Source of the DNA: Linepithema humile
Taxonomy: Eukaryota; Arthropoda; Insecta; Hymenoptera; Formicidae
NCBI RefSeq assembly: GCF_040581485.1
Contig: NC_090130.1
Span: 22,337,918-22,401,917 of the forward strand
Direction: 5' to 3'
Length of the DNA: 64,000 bases
In this document: positions 51,778-64,000 of the stretch, in pieces
Layout: the number at the start of each line of letters is the position of its first letter
Position numbering within the stretch: position 1 is the first letter of the stretch
Notes under the pieces: generated by a model
What the model was told of the DNA's origin: nothing
What the model saw: only the letters and a program-made list of their open reading frames with translations
Databases searched by the model: none
Position numbers and translations under genes: made by a program

Positions 51778-54700
51778 CTGGATGCGCATCTCGAGGCCGT
51801 GGAAGCGGTCTGGTAGCTGAAGAGAAACCGATGCAGTGGACGGACGGAGAAAGAGCGCGAGGGAAAAGGAGAGATAGAGAGAAGGTCTGACCGGTGTCCA
51901 GTCGACCAGAATGTTATGTATGCAAATGAGGCCTGACAGGCCTATAGGATAGCCGGTCCTCCTCCGTCCCCCTTTCGACTCATCCTCCAGCCCTCACCCT
52001 TCTCTAGTCCCACGTCTCTGTCCCCCTGCCTGCCTGATTCGCCTCCTTGATTCCGTTTAGAATAAACGTATTATATAAGCAAAAGCAAATAAAAATCGTT
52101 ATCTTGTTATATGTAAATCGTCGACGAGCCCAAGTATTATGAAGCCGCGTACGGCTCTCGCAAATGTACACCCTCTCTTCCATCGTTTTTCGTACCTGAG
52201 GCTACCTTGCGCGTATTACCTTGTCCACCTCTATCGACAAAGCGGTTACTTATAACGCTCTTATTAGGTATTTATACATAATAGAGAAGACGGCCATCTT
52301 TGCCGTGGGCGGTGCCGTCCGATGGTGCCGTGCATCGGAAACACGAGCGTGAAATAATAAGTGTGTGTTTATCACGCGTTAAGCGAGAAGAATTGCGATC
52401 GAATTTCCCTGATCAAGAAGCGCGCGGCGATTTGCTTTCGCGATCGCTCAAAGCGAACGGATAGATGCGTATTGCGCATAGAGATAAAACCGAATCTAAT
52501 ATTCGCGGTAATCGACGTAGTGAATAAACTTCAATCTAATCGAACGCTTTACATATATATTGTATAAGATTGTGTATTGGCGAGCAGTTTTCGCTTAGCT
52601 CACGAACGTGATTCAATGACGATATTATTAGAAGCGATCAATAAGATCGTTATGGGCTTTGTGCGAAGTCACTACGGGACGGCCATGTATTTTGCATCGA
52701 TCGGTCATTCGTCGCGCTCGTTTACCTCTCTTCAAAAATGAGGAGGCCTCTCATCGGCACCGATAACGCGGCAATCTCAACGTTCCTTGGTCGCGCGCTT
52801 CTTCCACCGCCGCTTTTTTCCTGCCCTATTTGCTCCGCCGCACCACCGCGACGCGGTAACACAATGCCTTCCTCGGGATGACTAGACTCTCTCTTTAATG
52901 CGGGGACCTAAGGGCGGGTGGGAGGAGACGAAGGACTACGAAGGACAGCGGCTATAATGCCGGACTGGTTAGAATTTGATCCGCCGGGAGTCGAGTCGAA
53001 CCGAGCGACAATGCTCAGCGAAAAAAAAAAAAAAAAGAAATAAAGGTCGTACGTTCTCTCACCGTCAAATCGGCCTTTCGTCTTAGCACCACCAATAACA
53101 TTTTGAATTTCAAAAGTACGTCATTCAATCTTGTCACGTTTCGTGCAAACGATTGTGAATTGAAAATAAATATACACGAGAAATAATAATTGTGGAGAAT
53201 AATTTTGATGAAAACGTTAATACAATAATTCACAATTAAAAGATTTTTGTAGATTTTAATTTGAATAAAACCTTGACCAAATTTTTCTCGAAATTATCGG
53301 AAGAAGCGTTTCCCGGTAAGATCGATGGCTGCTCCAACTACGATATAAAATATGATATGATCGTCTTGGAGCACGCGAGTTTTTGCAATCTATCCTACCA
53401 TTGAATCGCGTCATCCTATACCGTGGACGATGATCTCGGAGGGAGACTGATACAGGATACAGGGAGGTCGACCCCGGCGATATGACAGGGCGCTCGATCG
53501 CTCGTGTCTCCCTTTTCCCAGATCGCTTTTGGCGGTCATTCAAGGAGCAAAAGGACAACATGGTTAGGTCCGATCTTTTCGGGGAGAGAATGTCGTCCGA
53601 GGATATCTCGTGGCGTGCGATACGACAAAGTGGTCCGTTATCTGGCGAATGAAGGCCGGCGAAACAAATTTCGGACTACGAGACGCTCCACGTCCGCGCG
53701 CCGCGTAATTGGATGTCGTACGAAAATAGTCCCCGGAATCTGAATACGGCTACTTAAAGTTTCAGCGGCAGTTAAATTACGATTCAATTTTGAATCAAGG
53801 GTTAATATCGATCAAATTAATACTTCAGTGAGGACGCTGCAATCGAAGCTTTAAACGGCTGTGGTAATGTAATTTCTATCAATGTCCTCGAGCGGGAGCG
53901 GAAACGAAAGCTACTTGAAATCAATGAGCGAATTCGCCTTCCGGTCCACGTTTGCTACCTAAGTGATCAATGGCGTGAATAAAACACTCATCATCATCGC
54001 GTTTACACGATTGTTTGAACAAAATTATATCAATAAAATCTTTGCAATCATTGTTCTTAAAATAATAAAATATCGTTAATGAGATGTACAAATGTTATTA
54101 AAAATTTATTTCACAACATTGTGAGCATTTCTAAATTATTTAAAACATGTATTTTATATTTATCGTCATTTATAAAATTAACATCTACTGGTGTATGTGC
54201 TTTAAAATACACAATGTTTTTAAAATACATGAACTGTGTACAATAATGCGGAAGTAAATACATAGAATATCGTCAATTTTTTAGTTTTTTGAAAAAAAAA
54301 ACACTTGTTATCTGTGACATTGCGTGCTTATTTCCTGCGTTTACAGATGATTTCAAGGATGAAAACCGACTATTTCAAAACCAGTTTTCGATTCAAAGAG
54401 AACATTTAAACGATCCCTTTCTCTCGGCCGCCCCTGTTATCGTGGAAAGGAAGAGAATATTTCGCGCGCTGCGACATTACACAAACTCGAAGTTATCGTA
54501 CCTCCTTTCATTCAACCTCGAAATTGCTCGAAAATTTTCGTAAACGAAGGAAGGAACGAGTCAACGTCCCCTCCTCCCTATCTTACATCCGTCCCTTCCG
54601 CCCTCGTCTCCTGGCGTACTCTCGGAAAGGCAAACGCCGAAGAATGAAGCGGATCCAAAGTACATACGAGCGAGAGAGCAGAAAAGAAGGAACACGGGGA

Positions 54701-55661
54701 ACCCCATTTACGGCACAATGGGCTCCTTTGAAGCCGAAGGTAATGAAGGTTTCGGGGTGTCTGTCTCGGTTTCCCTCTCTCGCGGCCCGATTCGCAACCT
54801 GACCACCCTTACGACACGCACAGGATATCTGTATACCGGGTGTGCGTGGCGAACAGCCTCGCTTTCTTCCCTTCCCACCGCGCGTATTAGTGACGCGGCG
54901 AGGTCGACGACGATAAAGAAACTCATCTCGAATTTTTTTCAAGCCGTTAAGATTAGTTCGTATTTCCTGAAATAAAATCTTGGCGAAATCCGCATATCAA
55001 ATCAACATTTTATAGCCTCCGAAATAAGTTTAGGAGACACCTATCCGTTAATTTCGCTAAAAACCGGAGACGTAATTCCCGCTGCGAACGCTCCGGCTAA
55101 TATCGTAAATTGGCAAGATCGTCCAGAGGCATCCGAAAGCTCGGTAAGGCACGTACGTATGCGCGCAGGAACACGAGGATATTTTAGCGGGAGAGAACGA
55201 CGTGCGCTGGCATAGGTTTAGAACCAGTTTCGTGCGGCTTATCCGGCAGGAAGGGGGAAGTCGCCCGCGTGTTGTACCAGTACGAATCCCGTTGGTATGC
55301 ACTGTGTACGCCATAATATCCCATAAGAAATTTACCGCTCCTCTAACCGGTGTACGCAAGGCGGCTGCTCGGAGTCCTGCGAGACGATGGAAGAAGCGAA
55401 GAGAGAAGCGAGAGTAGAACGATAGGAAGAGAGAAAGAGAGAGAGAGAAAGCGCCGCCAGAAAATACGACAAAGGTAGGAGGAAAGGAGAAAGAGAAGGC
55501 AAGAGGGCCTGACCGGACCTTCCTTCCGCGCACCGGGCCCCGGCAAAACGTAATTATGCTAATACGCGATTGGTTCGAAAATGTTAAATGCACGAGGCGC
55601 AGCACCGCGGGCTACCATGAGCCTTCCTCCATTGGTTCCCTCTCTCCCATTCTCTACGCTG

Positions 55662-55683
55662 CTCTCTCTCTCTCTCTCTCTCT
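55662..55683 (+). repeat. CT microsatellite
   Basis: About 11 CT units, continued by impure pyrimidine sequence to about 55730. Confidence 0.95.
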
Positions 55684-55788
55684 TTCTCTTTATCTCATTC
55701 TCCGTCTCTCTCTTTCTCTCCTCCACTTCGAGCACAGATATTTATGGAATCTTCTTCATCGCGCGCCCGCTGCATTCCGCTCGCTCGC

Positions 55789-55812
55789 GTCTCGTCTCGT
55801 CTCGTCTCGTCT
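55789..55812 (+). repeat. GTCTC pentanucleotide repeat
   Basis: Between four and five copies of GTCTC in tandem within the intron. Confidence 0.9.
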
Positions 55813-57114
55813 AGAAGCCCCGGGGACCAGAAACGTTTCAATCTCCGTTACCATCGATGGCGTGCCAAGCCGCGTCTTCGAACTTCAGAGATTCAACACT
55901 CGTAATAAAGAATTTACATATACTAATGTAATCGAATATCGAATATCCCCGACGATATCGTTTCCGCGCGAAAAGTGCACTGCAGCGGCGTGATCTTTCG
56001 TAACGCGCGTCTGTTGATTTCTTTTAATTCTGTGCTTCCATTAACGAGGGCAAATTTAAAGGCACGAGTAACGAGTAATAAGCGCTATCACGATAAACTG
56101 AAATGTCGCTGTAATTTCGAGCGAACTCGAATTAGTAAATTTATTTGCCTCCATACAGATAAGCAAAAGCGGAAACGCGTCTCGATGATTTATTCGTTGA
56201 CTTAATGTTTCTTCTCTTGTCGGATATTTACGTACAATTGCTGCAAAATTTATATTTTATCTAATTCTATTTTACAAATACACAATTCAATTACGTGCCA
56301 AGATGAGCCAACGTTCTATCGAAGAAATCTGAATCTTTGTAAAATTAATAATACTACCACTGTCTTTGGCGAATGTGTATCGTTCCGACGCGCCGATGAT
56401 ATATAACATAATCGTCGCGAATAAGGAAATTACTATAAAATTGCGCGCGATCGAACCGGATAAGCGGCAGAGTCGATCGACAAGTCAAAGACTACGAAGA
56501 GGTCTCGAGAGCGCGGTGGCGGCCAATGGCTGCCGCCACGTCAGCTGCCATTTCGATGGAAATGCGATGGATGTCCGCTATTCTGTATGATAAAATATCG
56601 CTGCAAAAAACGCCTGGATAAACTAGGTCCGCCTCCGTGTCCTGCGGGTGCAGCCGCTCGGGAAGCGAAGAAAGAGAGAGAACATGTCGAAAAATTGCCT
56701 ATACATTACATTGAGAGCGAAAGAGCACGATTATCCTTCCTCTCTCTCGTCAGTGCAATGCGAAGAAAAAGACGTATGTTTCCGAGAATCGCGTAAAACA
56801 GTGGCGACGAATAAAGAGCGCGAAATTTCGCGACGAAACGAGCTCTCGGCTCTCTCGTTTGCGCCGCCGATGAAAACCCGCGTCTCGGAATTTCCCTCGA
56901 CAGATGTTTCACTTTCACCGCTCGCACGGCCGTATAATTCCACGCTGCTGTTGGCTGGCTAACTGGCCGGTGGAGTATCGGCGCGCATTGTCATTTCGCT
57001 TCGCCGATCGGAAAGAAGGGGAGGTACCACAACAGATGAAAACAGGGAGGAAAAAGCAAGAAACGAGACTGCCGTTCCAAAGCAAACAACTGCGAACGAG
57101 GTAACGCGTCCGTC

Positions 57115-57135
57115 GCTGTCCAACCGTTGGACAGC
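57115..57135. repeat. perfect 9-bp hairpin with 3-base loop
   Basis: GCTGTCCAA at 57115-57123 pairs with TTGGACAGC at 57127-57135 across CCG. It is intronic, about 590 bases downstream of the 51-nt exon on the minus strand, and is the first of two adjacent hairpins. Confidence 0.85.
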
Positions 57136-57140
57136 AAAAT

Positions 57141-57161
57141 GACTCCACTTACGTTGGAGTC
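57141..57161. repeat. perfect 7-bp hairpin adjacent to the previous one
   Basis: GACTCCA at 57141-57147 pairs with TGGAGTC at 57155-57161 across 7 bases. Only 5 bases separate it from the hairpin at 57115-57135. Confidence 0.8.
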
Positions 57162-57716
57162 GGTTCGCGCCGCGGTCTCGTCGAGTGCGCCATAGATGTC
57201 AAGCAGTCCCGAGCTTTCACTGCAATTACGGAAAATTGCCCCCGCAGTCATAACAGTCGTTTTTCAGGTGTTAAAGGCGACTTATCGGCAAAGCGGGCGC
57301 GGTAATCTCTTACAATAAGGCCGATCGCGAGAATTTCCAATCGACCATATACCAGTCTCGAGTAGAAAACCGCTTCTTGCGTCAGTAGCACGCAATTTTT
57401 CATGCAAGTTTTATTTTCACGCGAAGTTTTCAAAAAAAAAGTAACAGATACAAATCGGCTGCTAGTACTTTCAGAAAGTGACTTCCTGTCACTTCCAATT
57501 TCTCTACAAAATAGAACAGATCTCCTAATGTATTAAAATGTTTCAGTTGTAGTAATTTTAGACAAAAATCTATGCATTGAAAAAATAATAAATTAAAAAA
57601 TAATAGACTCGGACAGCTAAAAAATAGGAAATTCTAATAATGCATCGCACATGTAGATACGCTATCGGTTGGATCAGTAATATCATTATGAGCTTCGTAA
57701 TGCAGATGCGGAGGAT

Positions 57717-57722
57717 ACTCAC
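57717..57722 (-). promoter_or_regulatory. 5' splice site after the 51-nt exon
   Basis: Minus-strand GTGAGT follows the AAG lysine codon. It is a near-consensus donor and ends the exon exactly where Meis/Homothorax genes are known to be interrupted, between LEK and VHE. Confidence 0.92.
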
Positions 57723-57773
57723 CTTTTCGAGCTCGAGGAGGTGAAACCGGAGGACCTGAATCGCCTGAACCAT
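57723..57773 (-). CDS. hth: homothorax internal exon (51 nt, HM-domain helix)
   Basis: This internal exon encodes 17 residues, MVQAIQVLRFHLLELEK, which I recognise as the helix in the second half of the HM (MEIS N-terminal) domain of Meis/Homothorax proteins. Homothorax binds Extradenticle/Pbx through this domain, promotes its nuclear entry and acts with Hox proteins on DNA. Read on the minus strand, the exon follows a pyrimidine-rich acceptor ending TTTCAG (intron side 57774 upward) and is followed directly by the donor GTGAGT (57722-57717). It is exactly 17 codons, phase 0 at both ends. Its first ATG is an internal methionine, not a start, because the protein needs the upstream exons encoding the first half of the domain; I did not find those in 57774-64000. 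It joins in frame to the 192-nt exon at 51435, giving the diagnostic order ELEK then VHELCDNFCHRY. The 51-nt length fits the corresponding vertebrate Meis exon as I recall it. Confidence 0.95.
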
Positions 57774-60700
57774 CTGAAATGAGAAAAAAGAATTGAATAA
57801 ATGCATTCGACGGGCACGGAGGTAGAAAAAAAGGCATCGGATGGTAGAAGCTGGTTCAGAGGAGGCGATGAAGGAAGGGCTGTAGAGGCCGGAGGGAGGG
57901 GGGGGGAGGCAGGGTGGAAGGAACATGAAGCAGACATGATTTAACCACGCGCTGCTGCATCGGCAGCTCGGCAAACAGATCGACAGTCACGGCTCTGCGG
58001 CGCGGATTCGATCTTTTTATTTACGCACCCGCGCTTTCATTTATCTCTTCCGGTAAATATCGCCGTCGCGATGGAACGTCGATGGTTGTAGCGGCGCGAC
58101 GGTTATTAACGGGAATTCATTATTATTGCATCTGCATTCCGCTAATTGCGTATCTGAACTGCATCGCGCGGAATTCGCGCGGTGCGCTCGCGAGTGTACG
58201 ATTATAGCAGGAAATATAAGAGGCAGGCATACAGAGAATGTTCGTTAATTGTCGATCTGTCCTTTTCTCGAGTTCGCGAAAAAAAAAAAACCCGAAAAAC
58301 TGCGAAATTGCTCGACGCGTGAAGCACTCATCGCAATGTTGGAAAAAAAATACCGGAATGCACAATTCGACATGAGCAAATGCCGGCATGAATGCCGAGA
58401 AGTAATGGTTGTTTTTTTTTTAGATGCGCCTGGTATCGAAGGCGCATCCTCGAAAGGACCATCAGTATAATTTTCCGATACCCCATTAACGTTTAAGGCC
58501 ACCCGAGACCCCCCGTCGCAATCTCTCCGCGAGAGGAGGTCGTACGTTGCGACGACGTTGTTCCCCCTCGGGGACAGCAGAAGCGGTGATTCAATTAGGC
58601 AAAGCGGCAATCTTAATTGTTAATTAACATTATATTTATGCAATTATGGTCCATTATGATTCCGCGCGGCCGATAACGAAGCGGTCGCGATGAGTGCTCT
58701 TTGAGATAGTGGACTCCTCAGAAGCCTGCCTAACATCTCCTGCCTGCTCGTCCTTTCGCCGGGGAAGGATACGGTCTAAGAGAAGCAGGTATAACGCTGA
58801 GCTTGTAACCGCCGCCAACACGAGCGACAACCGGACGAGATATCACGTCTGCAGAATGCATTTTGGAACTTGTGCACAGCGGACAGAAATGATACATCGA
58901 AATGAAATAAAAATTAAAAATTACGTAAGTATGCGTTTACTGAAAAGTTTATCCTTTGCCTTTCAAATATTAATAATCGGCTAAGATAGAAAACAAAGCA
59001 TGAGGAAAATACAATATGAATGTTATCATATTACGAAAGTATTTTAATAGGAAGCTGTTCGATTCGCTTGGAATCCAAATTAGCGACGACAGTAAAGAAT
59101 CGAAATCGTCAGTAGAACGAAACAATCATCCGCATTGTACACCGAGCGACGAGGCGTCGGCGTCGAAGGAATATGTATCGGGTCTTCGACACTTCAGGGC
59201 CCCTCCTCCTCGTCGGCGAGCGAACAGCGAAGGAGAAGAGTGAGTAGATAAGAAGAGAAACAAGTACGCGATCGAGCGAAGAGAAAGAGAGAAGGAAAGA
59301 AAGCGCGCGGGAGAGAAAAAGCGAAGATGGTATCGGTCCAGTAACGAACGCACAACACAGAACACCCGGGTGCTCCTTCGCGAGATGGTGCGAGGAGACG
59401 ATTCGCCACGACGTGTTTCTCGTCTCTCTTCTTCGATCCCGACGTTACGTACAATGTGTTCTTTATATCCGACAGTTTTGTTGCTCCTCCGACCAATAAC
59501 GACGTAGTTACCACGACGCGGCGCGAGCTCTCGTGTATACGCATCATTAACTAATCTCACGAGAACAGCCTCGCGAATATCTTTCGTCATAAACTTGCAG
59601 AAATTGTGGAAAGTTTCGCGAGTTTTTTTTAAATAAAAAAACAAGACATAAATTGATTACTAAACATACGGACAAATTATAAGTATGTGAATCATTTGAT
59701 TATAATTAGGTATATCAGTTTGTAACCTTTGCGTGCCAGTTGTTTACCTTTCTAAGTTTCTCATAATATAATCGCGAAAAGAAAATTCTTTCGGCATCTG
59801 GACATCTCGAACAACGGCGCATTTGTATCTCTAGCTATCGCGGAATGAGGCTCTTCGTGATGTCTAGTCCAGACTACGTCTCCCGTCACTCACTCTCTTT
59901 CATATTTTCTCGCCGACTCTCTCGCTTCGCTCGCGATCTTTCGGCTCGGGAGGTTTTGCCACGATCGCTCATCACGTGTTATTAATTAGGCTTGCGAGCG
60001 GTCGAGTATCTCGTGCAAGAGAGGCAGGAGGTCCGAACCGGAGGAGGAAGAAGCAGAGGCAGAAGAAAAACTGAGAAACGCACGAAGAAACGGGGAGATG
60101 GTGTTATTTATAAGCCGACAGGGACGACGCAGTCGGAAGCAACGCCCGGCGACGAAGGGTGCCCCCACTTCGAGCCTCCCTTTCGCTCTCTTTCATTCCT
60201 TCGCCGTTGTGTGCATTCCTTCCTTCTTTCCCGCCTTCTCCCCGGTCGCTTCCACTCGAGCGCCACTGCAGCGTGACGCGCGATGCACGCTGCACCGGCG
60301 AATGCGTGATGTATGCGCGAGATACGCGATGCGCACGTACGAGCGTAAATGAGAGCGCTGCGTCGAGATTTCGCGCCTCGCGGATGCTGCACTCCGAATG
60401 TCTGGCGAGTGCTTGTGGACATTGCGCGAATACCCGAGACCACCCGCTTTCGTCGTGAATAAATGGTGAATCGGGGAATTTTATCAGCAATAAATTGCAA
60501 CTTTTTTTAATTACATTTCGAAACATTAAGTAAAGTAATTTAAATAATATTAACTTTTAAACATAAAATGCTGAAATTATGAATAAAAACATTATTAATC
60601 TATCGTAGAATGAAAAGGGTAATAAAACATCGATAATGAAATTATCGAGCAGCGCGTATCTTCGTCCACTTCTTGCGATGAATGTACATACACTTGTATT

Positions 60701-63385
60701 GCCAGAGTTCGCAATTAATTTATGCAATTCTTTAAATTGACAAAATTAATTGGATGCTGTCAATGACGTAAATGCAAGTGTGTGTACCATTGTCCCACAT
60801 TTGCACCAATCGATTCCATTACACGCGCAATTCGTATATTAAACAACGCGTTTGCCGACGTTCTTTTATAATTCGAAGGCACGCACATAACTGTCATTAT
60901 TAATATAAATGTAAATTCTGCGATTAAAGTGGGTATTAAGGTTAAAGGAATAATAAATAAAAAATTCACATGGCAGGTCAATTCGTTCCGTGATGCATTT
61001 CGTTAAAGCGCCGCGATTAGCATCTTATAATTGATTGCGGCGATTTTTAAGGGAATTAAATTCGATCTCGGCCGCTCGGCATAAATCTTCGCGCGTAATA
61101 TACCGGTCGTTTTCAACACTTCTAGCAAAGTACGGTGAAGTCTGTGATTCGGCCTTGATGAGATCGTTATATCGCGCAGCCAGGTCGGTACCCGCATAGG
61201 TGGACCTTGTGCCGGGCAGATGGGCTCGTATACAGCTCATATTAATTAGTCCGCATACGAGCACGACGGCGGAAAAAGGAATGAGATGGCGGCCGGCGAG
61301 CGAAAGTGAGACCACCAAAAAGGTGAAGAGATCACCGGATAAAGAGGGAGAGAAGAGAAGCGAGAGTGAATGGTCGACTGTGCGCAACGGCTGTGCATTT
61401 GCTCACGCGGAAAAGAATTCATAAAGTCGCAATGCATATGTATAAACGTGCAGTTGCGGCCACGTCGACGAGAAGTATCATTATCGATTCGAAATACCTA
61501 ATTAATTAACGACTCTCTCACACCTTCCACGGAGTTTATACGAGAGTTTCTCGCCGCGTATGCGCGCGTGCTCTCGTCGCTAGCGGAGAGAGACGTCGAG
61601 TCAAAACGAGATGGGAAAACAAAAATTCGCAGGGAATGTAAAAAAAATAGAGAACCGAAGAATGCAATAAATCCTCCACGCGGCGTAGTGTCGCGCACGA
61701 TGCAATTTCACGCGGGAATAAAGATAACTCTTGCGCGAATGGAGAAAACGTAGAAATCGGCATTACCGCGATCGCGCCAATTTCTCTGGGAAAACGAGCG
61801 CTCTTATACAGTTTTAATAATCTTAAAAGAATATAAAGCTGTTAATAAAAGCGCGTCGATTCCCGCGAGATTGTCGTGTCCCAAGGTAATACGCCGCGCG
61901 AGTCTCCCGTCGAGTGCATAAACGACACACTGCAGAACGGTAGTAGATTGCGATTCGCCGAGTCTGAAATAATCGCCCGAGTCGATTTCAATTCAGGCAC
62001 ACACGAGATACAAGCGGAGTAAAATAAAAACCACCGACGAGTAAAATAACATGTCACGCGCATCGATCTAAGCGTAAGTTAACAATTCTCAAATGACACA
62101 AAGATGGACGAAAAATCGATTGATAACCGTCGACACGTGCAAAGCGCAAGCTGTGATATCGGGCGAAGACAGATCGGCAAAATGCAAATCGCGTCGCGCG
62201 CATACGAGAGTGCCGCATTCTGAACGTATATACGCGAGCGACTCTAATGAATGGCCGTTAATTGTATCAATTATTAACGAGGGACATCGCGCGGACGCCG
62301 CGACGACTCTTATCGATGCTCGGTGATTTACGAGGCGAGCGTCCTCTTTCACAGATTACCCGGCCCGCTCTCTCTTTCTCTTTCCCGCTTCTTCGTCAGC
62401 TCGTCTTCCTCTTTTCGACTCACGCAAAAAGAGTTTCGCGCCGATTACAACCGTCCTCTCACAGATTACCGGCCACTCGCGACGACCCGATTGCTTCATT
62501 ATCGCTTCGTGCTCGGTGTTAAACTTGAAAAAAATTACGATTAATTTTCAATCTGCCGACATTACACGAATGTACACAATTCATGCGACTTATTCATCCA
62601 CGATTTGTCTACAGTGCACGTGCTACTTTTTCCTTGAGTTAACGTTTTTTTGCAAAATACGAGCGTCGCAGCAGGACACGCGTTAAATAATTCAATCGTC
62701 TATAGTTTATATTCGTGAGAAAAATGACATATATCGCGCGTGATACTAAAAAAATCTGAGAATTAAAATTATGAATGAAAATCCATATTTTATAGGACTT
62801 CTTCCTGTTCGGTGTGTACACGAGCAGGAAGGTGAATAACCCACGATACGCGGTTAGTCGAGAGCGCTATGCAAGCAAGGGACGGTTTATCTACGACCTG
62901 GCCGTGCGCTCGAAACGCGCGAAGACACTCGAAGCGACAATATTTAAACATTGTTAAATCGTGTGATACTTGTCAACGGCAAACAAGCCGCTCCTACTTG
63001 TATTCCGGCAGTTAGTCGCGCGTTGTCCTTTCGATTATCGGTATTACTGACATTATGTTAAACAAACGTTCGTAACAAAATAAAAAAAATTTCAATTTTG
63101 AAAAAAAAATTTCTAAATTCCTAATTTCTCACCGTCACGGCGAATAACGAGAAAGCGATTGCGCTCGCATTTAAAGTACCAATAACAATAGCACTGACAG
63201 TCAATCGGGACGACTTCACAGGACGTTTATGTTGAACGCAAGAATCACGGGCATCCCGCACGTGCACGTAACGCGGTATTAAGATGATAGTGCGTTCTGG
63301 CACGGGCCATCAAAACGGCGGACTACCGTCTTAATAGCCGGAGATTTATAGTCCCAGCGACTCGGCGCAAAGTCACGGAGCTCCG

Positions 63386-63416
63386 AAGAGAGAGAGAGAA
63401 AGAGAGGGAGAGAGAG
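63386..63416 (+). repeat. GA-rich tract
   Basis: GA units with occasional A or G interruptions. Confidence 0.9.
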
Positions 63417-63473
63417 GCCTAGCCTGTCGTAATATAACCCAACCCAAAGTCCCGTATAGAAAGAAGACCCGCG

Positions 63474-63496
63474 TGTATGTATGTATGTATGTATAA
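63474..63496 (+). repeat. GTAT tetranucleotide repeat
   Basis: About five GTAT units in tandem. Confidence 0.9.
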
Positions 63497-64000
63497 GGGC
63501 GCGTGTAGCAAAGAAGAAACCACGAAACGAGCCGAGGAACCACTACGGGCGCCCGGATAAACGGAGGAAACGAAGAAAAACGAAGAAAGGGCGCGTCGCG
63601 TGATTCCTCGGCCGCTGACTCCGGCTGCTTCCCGCCAGTTGTGAGACGAGAAAATCAAACGAAGCCAAAAACATCTCGCGGCAAATAATATTCGGAATTC
63701 TGAAAAAATAATCTGACTATATACTTTCAATCATTTCTTATTCGCGTGTAATAAAAGACAATTGACGATTAAAATGATTGAATTCTTCTGATTCTTTTTA
63801 TTTAAAAACTAATAATCGCATACAACTTTCTTCTTTCCGTATTCGTATTTTAATAAAAACATCAAAAGTGACCAATAGTGAAAAAACTTATGCATCATCG
63901 ATATGCCGTAAGGCACGCATATGCATACGAAGGCTTTATGCACACGAAGCGTCCGACTTTAACTGCACCTGCATTTTTGCGAATATTTTCGGCGACATTA

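Larger units (their letters stand above)
51436..57722 (-). other. homothorax intron between the two recognised exons
   Basis: This 6,287-bp intron starts with GTGAGT at 57722 and ends with CAG at 51436 on the minus strand. It contains a GGA tract (51727-51777), a CT tract (55662-55683), a GTCTC repeat (55789-55812), an A run around 53022-53036, two adjacent hairpins (57115-57161), and an AT-rich stretch at about 53990-54300. Several open frames of 60-180 codons lie in it, but they are purine- or pyrimidine-rich low-complexity translations or overlap in several frames, and I do not recognise any as a gene. Confidence 0.85.
1..64000 (-). other. hth: homothorax locus, window inside the gene
   Basis: Both recognised exons are internal and point to the minus strand. 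The gene must therefore extend beyond 64000 for its promoter and N-terminal exons. If a full-length isoform exists, it must also extend beyond position 1 for its linker and homeodomain exons. Known hth/Meis genes are very long with large introns, so a gene filling 64 kb is expected. I looked for TALE homeodomain signatures (NWFINARRR, the PYP loop) and for the WCRREW linker motif on the minus strand below 51244 and found none. I cannot rule out a very short exon that I missed, or an unrelated noncoding gene nested in an intron. Confidence 0.65.
57774..64000 (-). other. homothorax intron upstream of the 51-nt exon
   Basis: It begins, reading along the minus strand toward the exon, somewhere beyond 64000 and ends with TTTCAG at 57774. 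I looked for the preceding Meis exon (first half of the HM domain, ending in a DSL-type motif) and did not see it. Contents are mixed CpG-rich and AT-rich sequence, a GA tract (63386-63416) and a GTAT tetranucleotide repeat (63474-63496). The open frames at 59126-59644 and 60104-60526 on the minus strand are Arg/Ser/Leu-rich, overlap other open frames and resemble no family I know. Confidence 0.7.

Noticed and set aside
57570..57974. A 134-codon minus-strand frame through the 51-nt exon
   Set aside because: It overlaps the 51-nt exon and its flanking introns. Only the 17 codons between acceptor and donor match Homothorax; the flanking residues are intron translation.
59126..59644. 172-codon minus-strand frame near the upstream intron
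   Set aside because: It overlaps another open frame, is Arg/Ser/Leu-rich, and matches no part of the N-terminal Homothorax domain that I was looking for.
1..64000. tRNA, rRNA, CRISPR array and bacterial-type operon signals
   Set aside because: I saw no paired A and B boxes of tRNA genes, no rRNA-like sequence, no regularly spaced direct repeats and no compact gene arrays; the window is intronic animal DNA.

Overview
The window is eukaryotic nuclear DNA. It lacks dense open reading frames, the only recognisable coding sequence is split by GT-AG introns, and simple repeats are common. By eye CpG is not depleted, and CpG-rich stretches alternate with AT-rich ones. With an insect-type Homothorax protein, this suggests a holometabolous insect. 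A hymenopteran, perhaps an ant, is my guess, not a demonstrated result.

The recognisable gene is homothorax (hth), the insect Meis/PREP-class TALE homeobox gene and cofactor of Extradenticle, on the minus strand. Two consecutive exons are visible: a 51-nt exon (57773-57723) and a 192-nt exon (51435-51244). Both begin and end in phase 0. Together they encode the second half of the conserved HM (MEIS N-terminal) domain and the Ser/Thr-rich linker after it. The N-terminal exons must lie beyond position 64000. I found no homeodomain exon below 51244, so it probably lies beyond position 1, leaving a downstream intron of more than 51 kb.

The most interesting feature is at the end of the 192-nt exon. 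The 5' splice site GTGAGT is itself in frame, and the frame stays open for 140 more codons to a stop at 50821-50823. The extension carries His13, Asn-rich, Gln/Asn-rich, Thr-rich and Ala-rich segments. If the splice site is not used, the result is an HM-domain protein with no homeodomain. Drosophila hth is known to make homeodomain-less isoforms.

Layout: 1-50820 is intronic, or 3' UTR plus intron for the short isoform. It holds microsatellites, homopolymers, local palindromes and a few less CpG-rich islands. 45.7-48.3 kb is rich in inverted repeats, including an imperfect inverted repeat about 740 bp across (47274-48012). 51436-57722 is the intron between the two exons and contains two adjacent hairpins (57115-57161). 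57774-64000 is the intron upstream of the 51-nt exon. I saw no tRNA, rRNA, CRISPR array or recognisable autonomous transposon. Most other open frames look like chance products of CpG-rich or low-complexity DNA.
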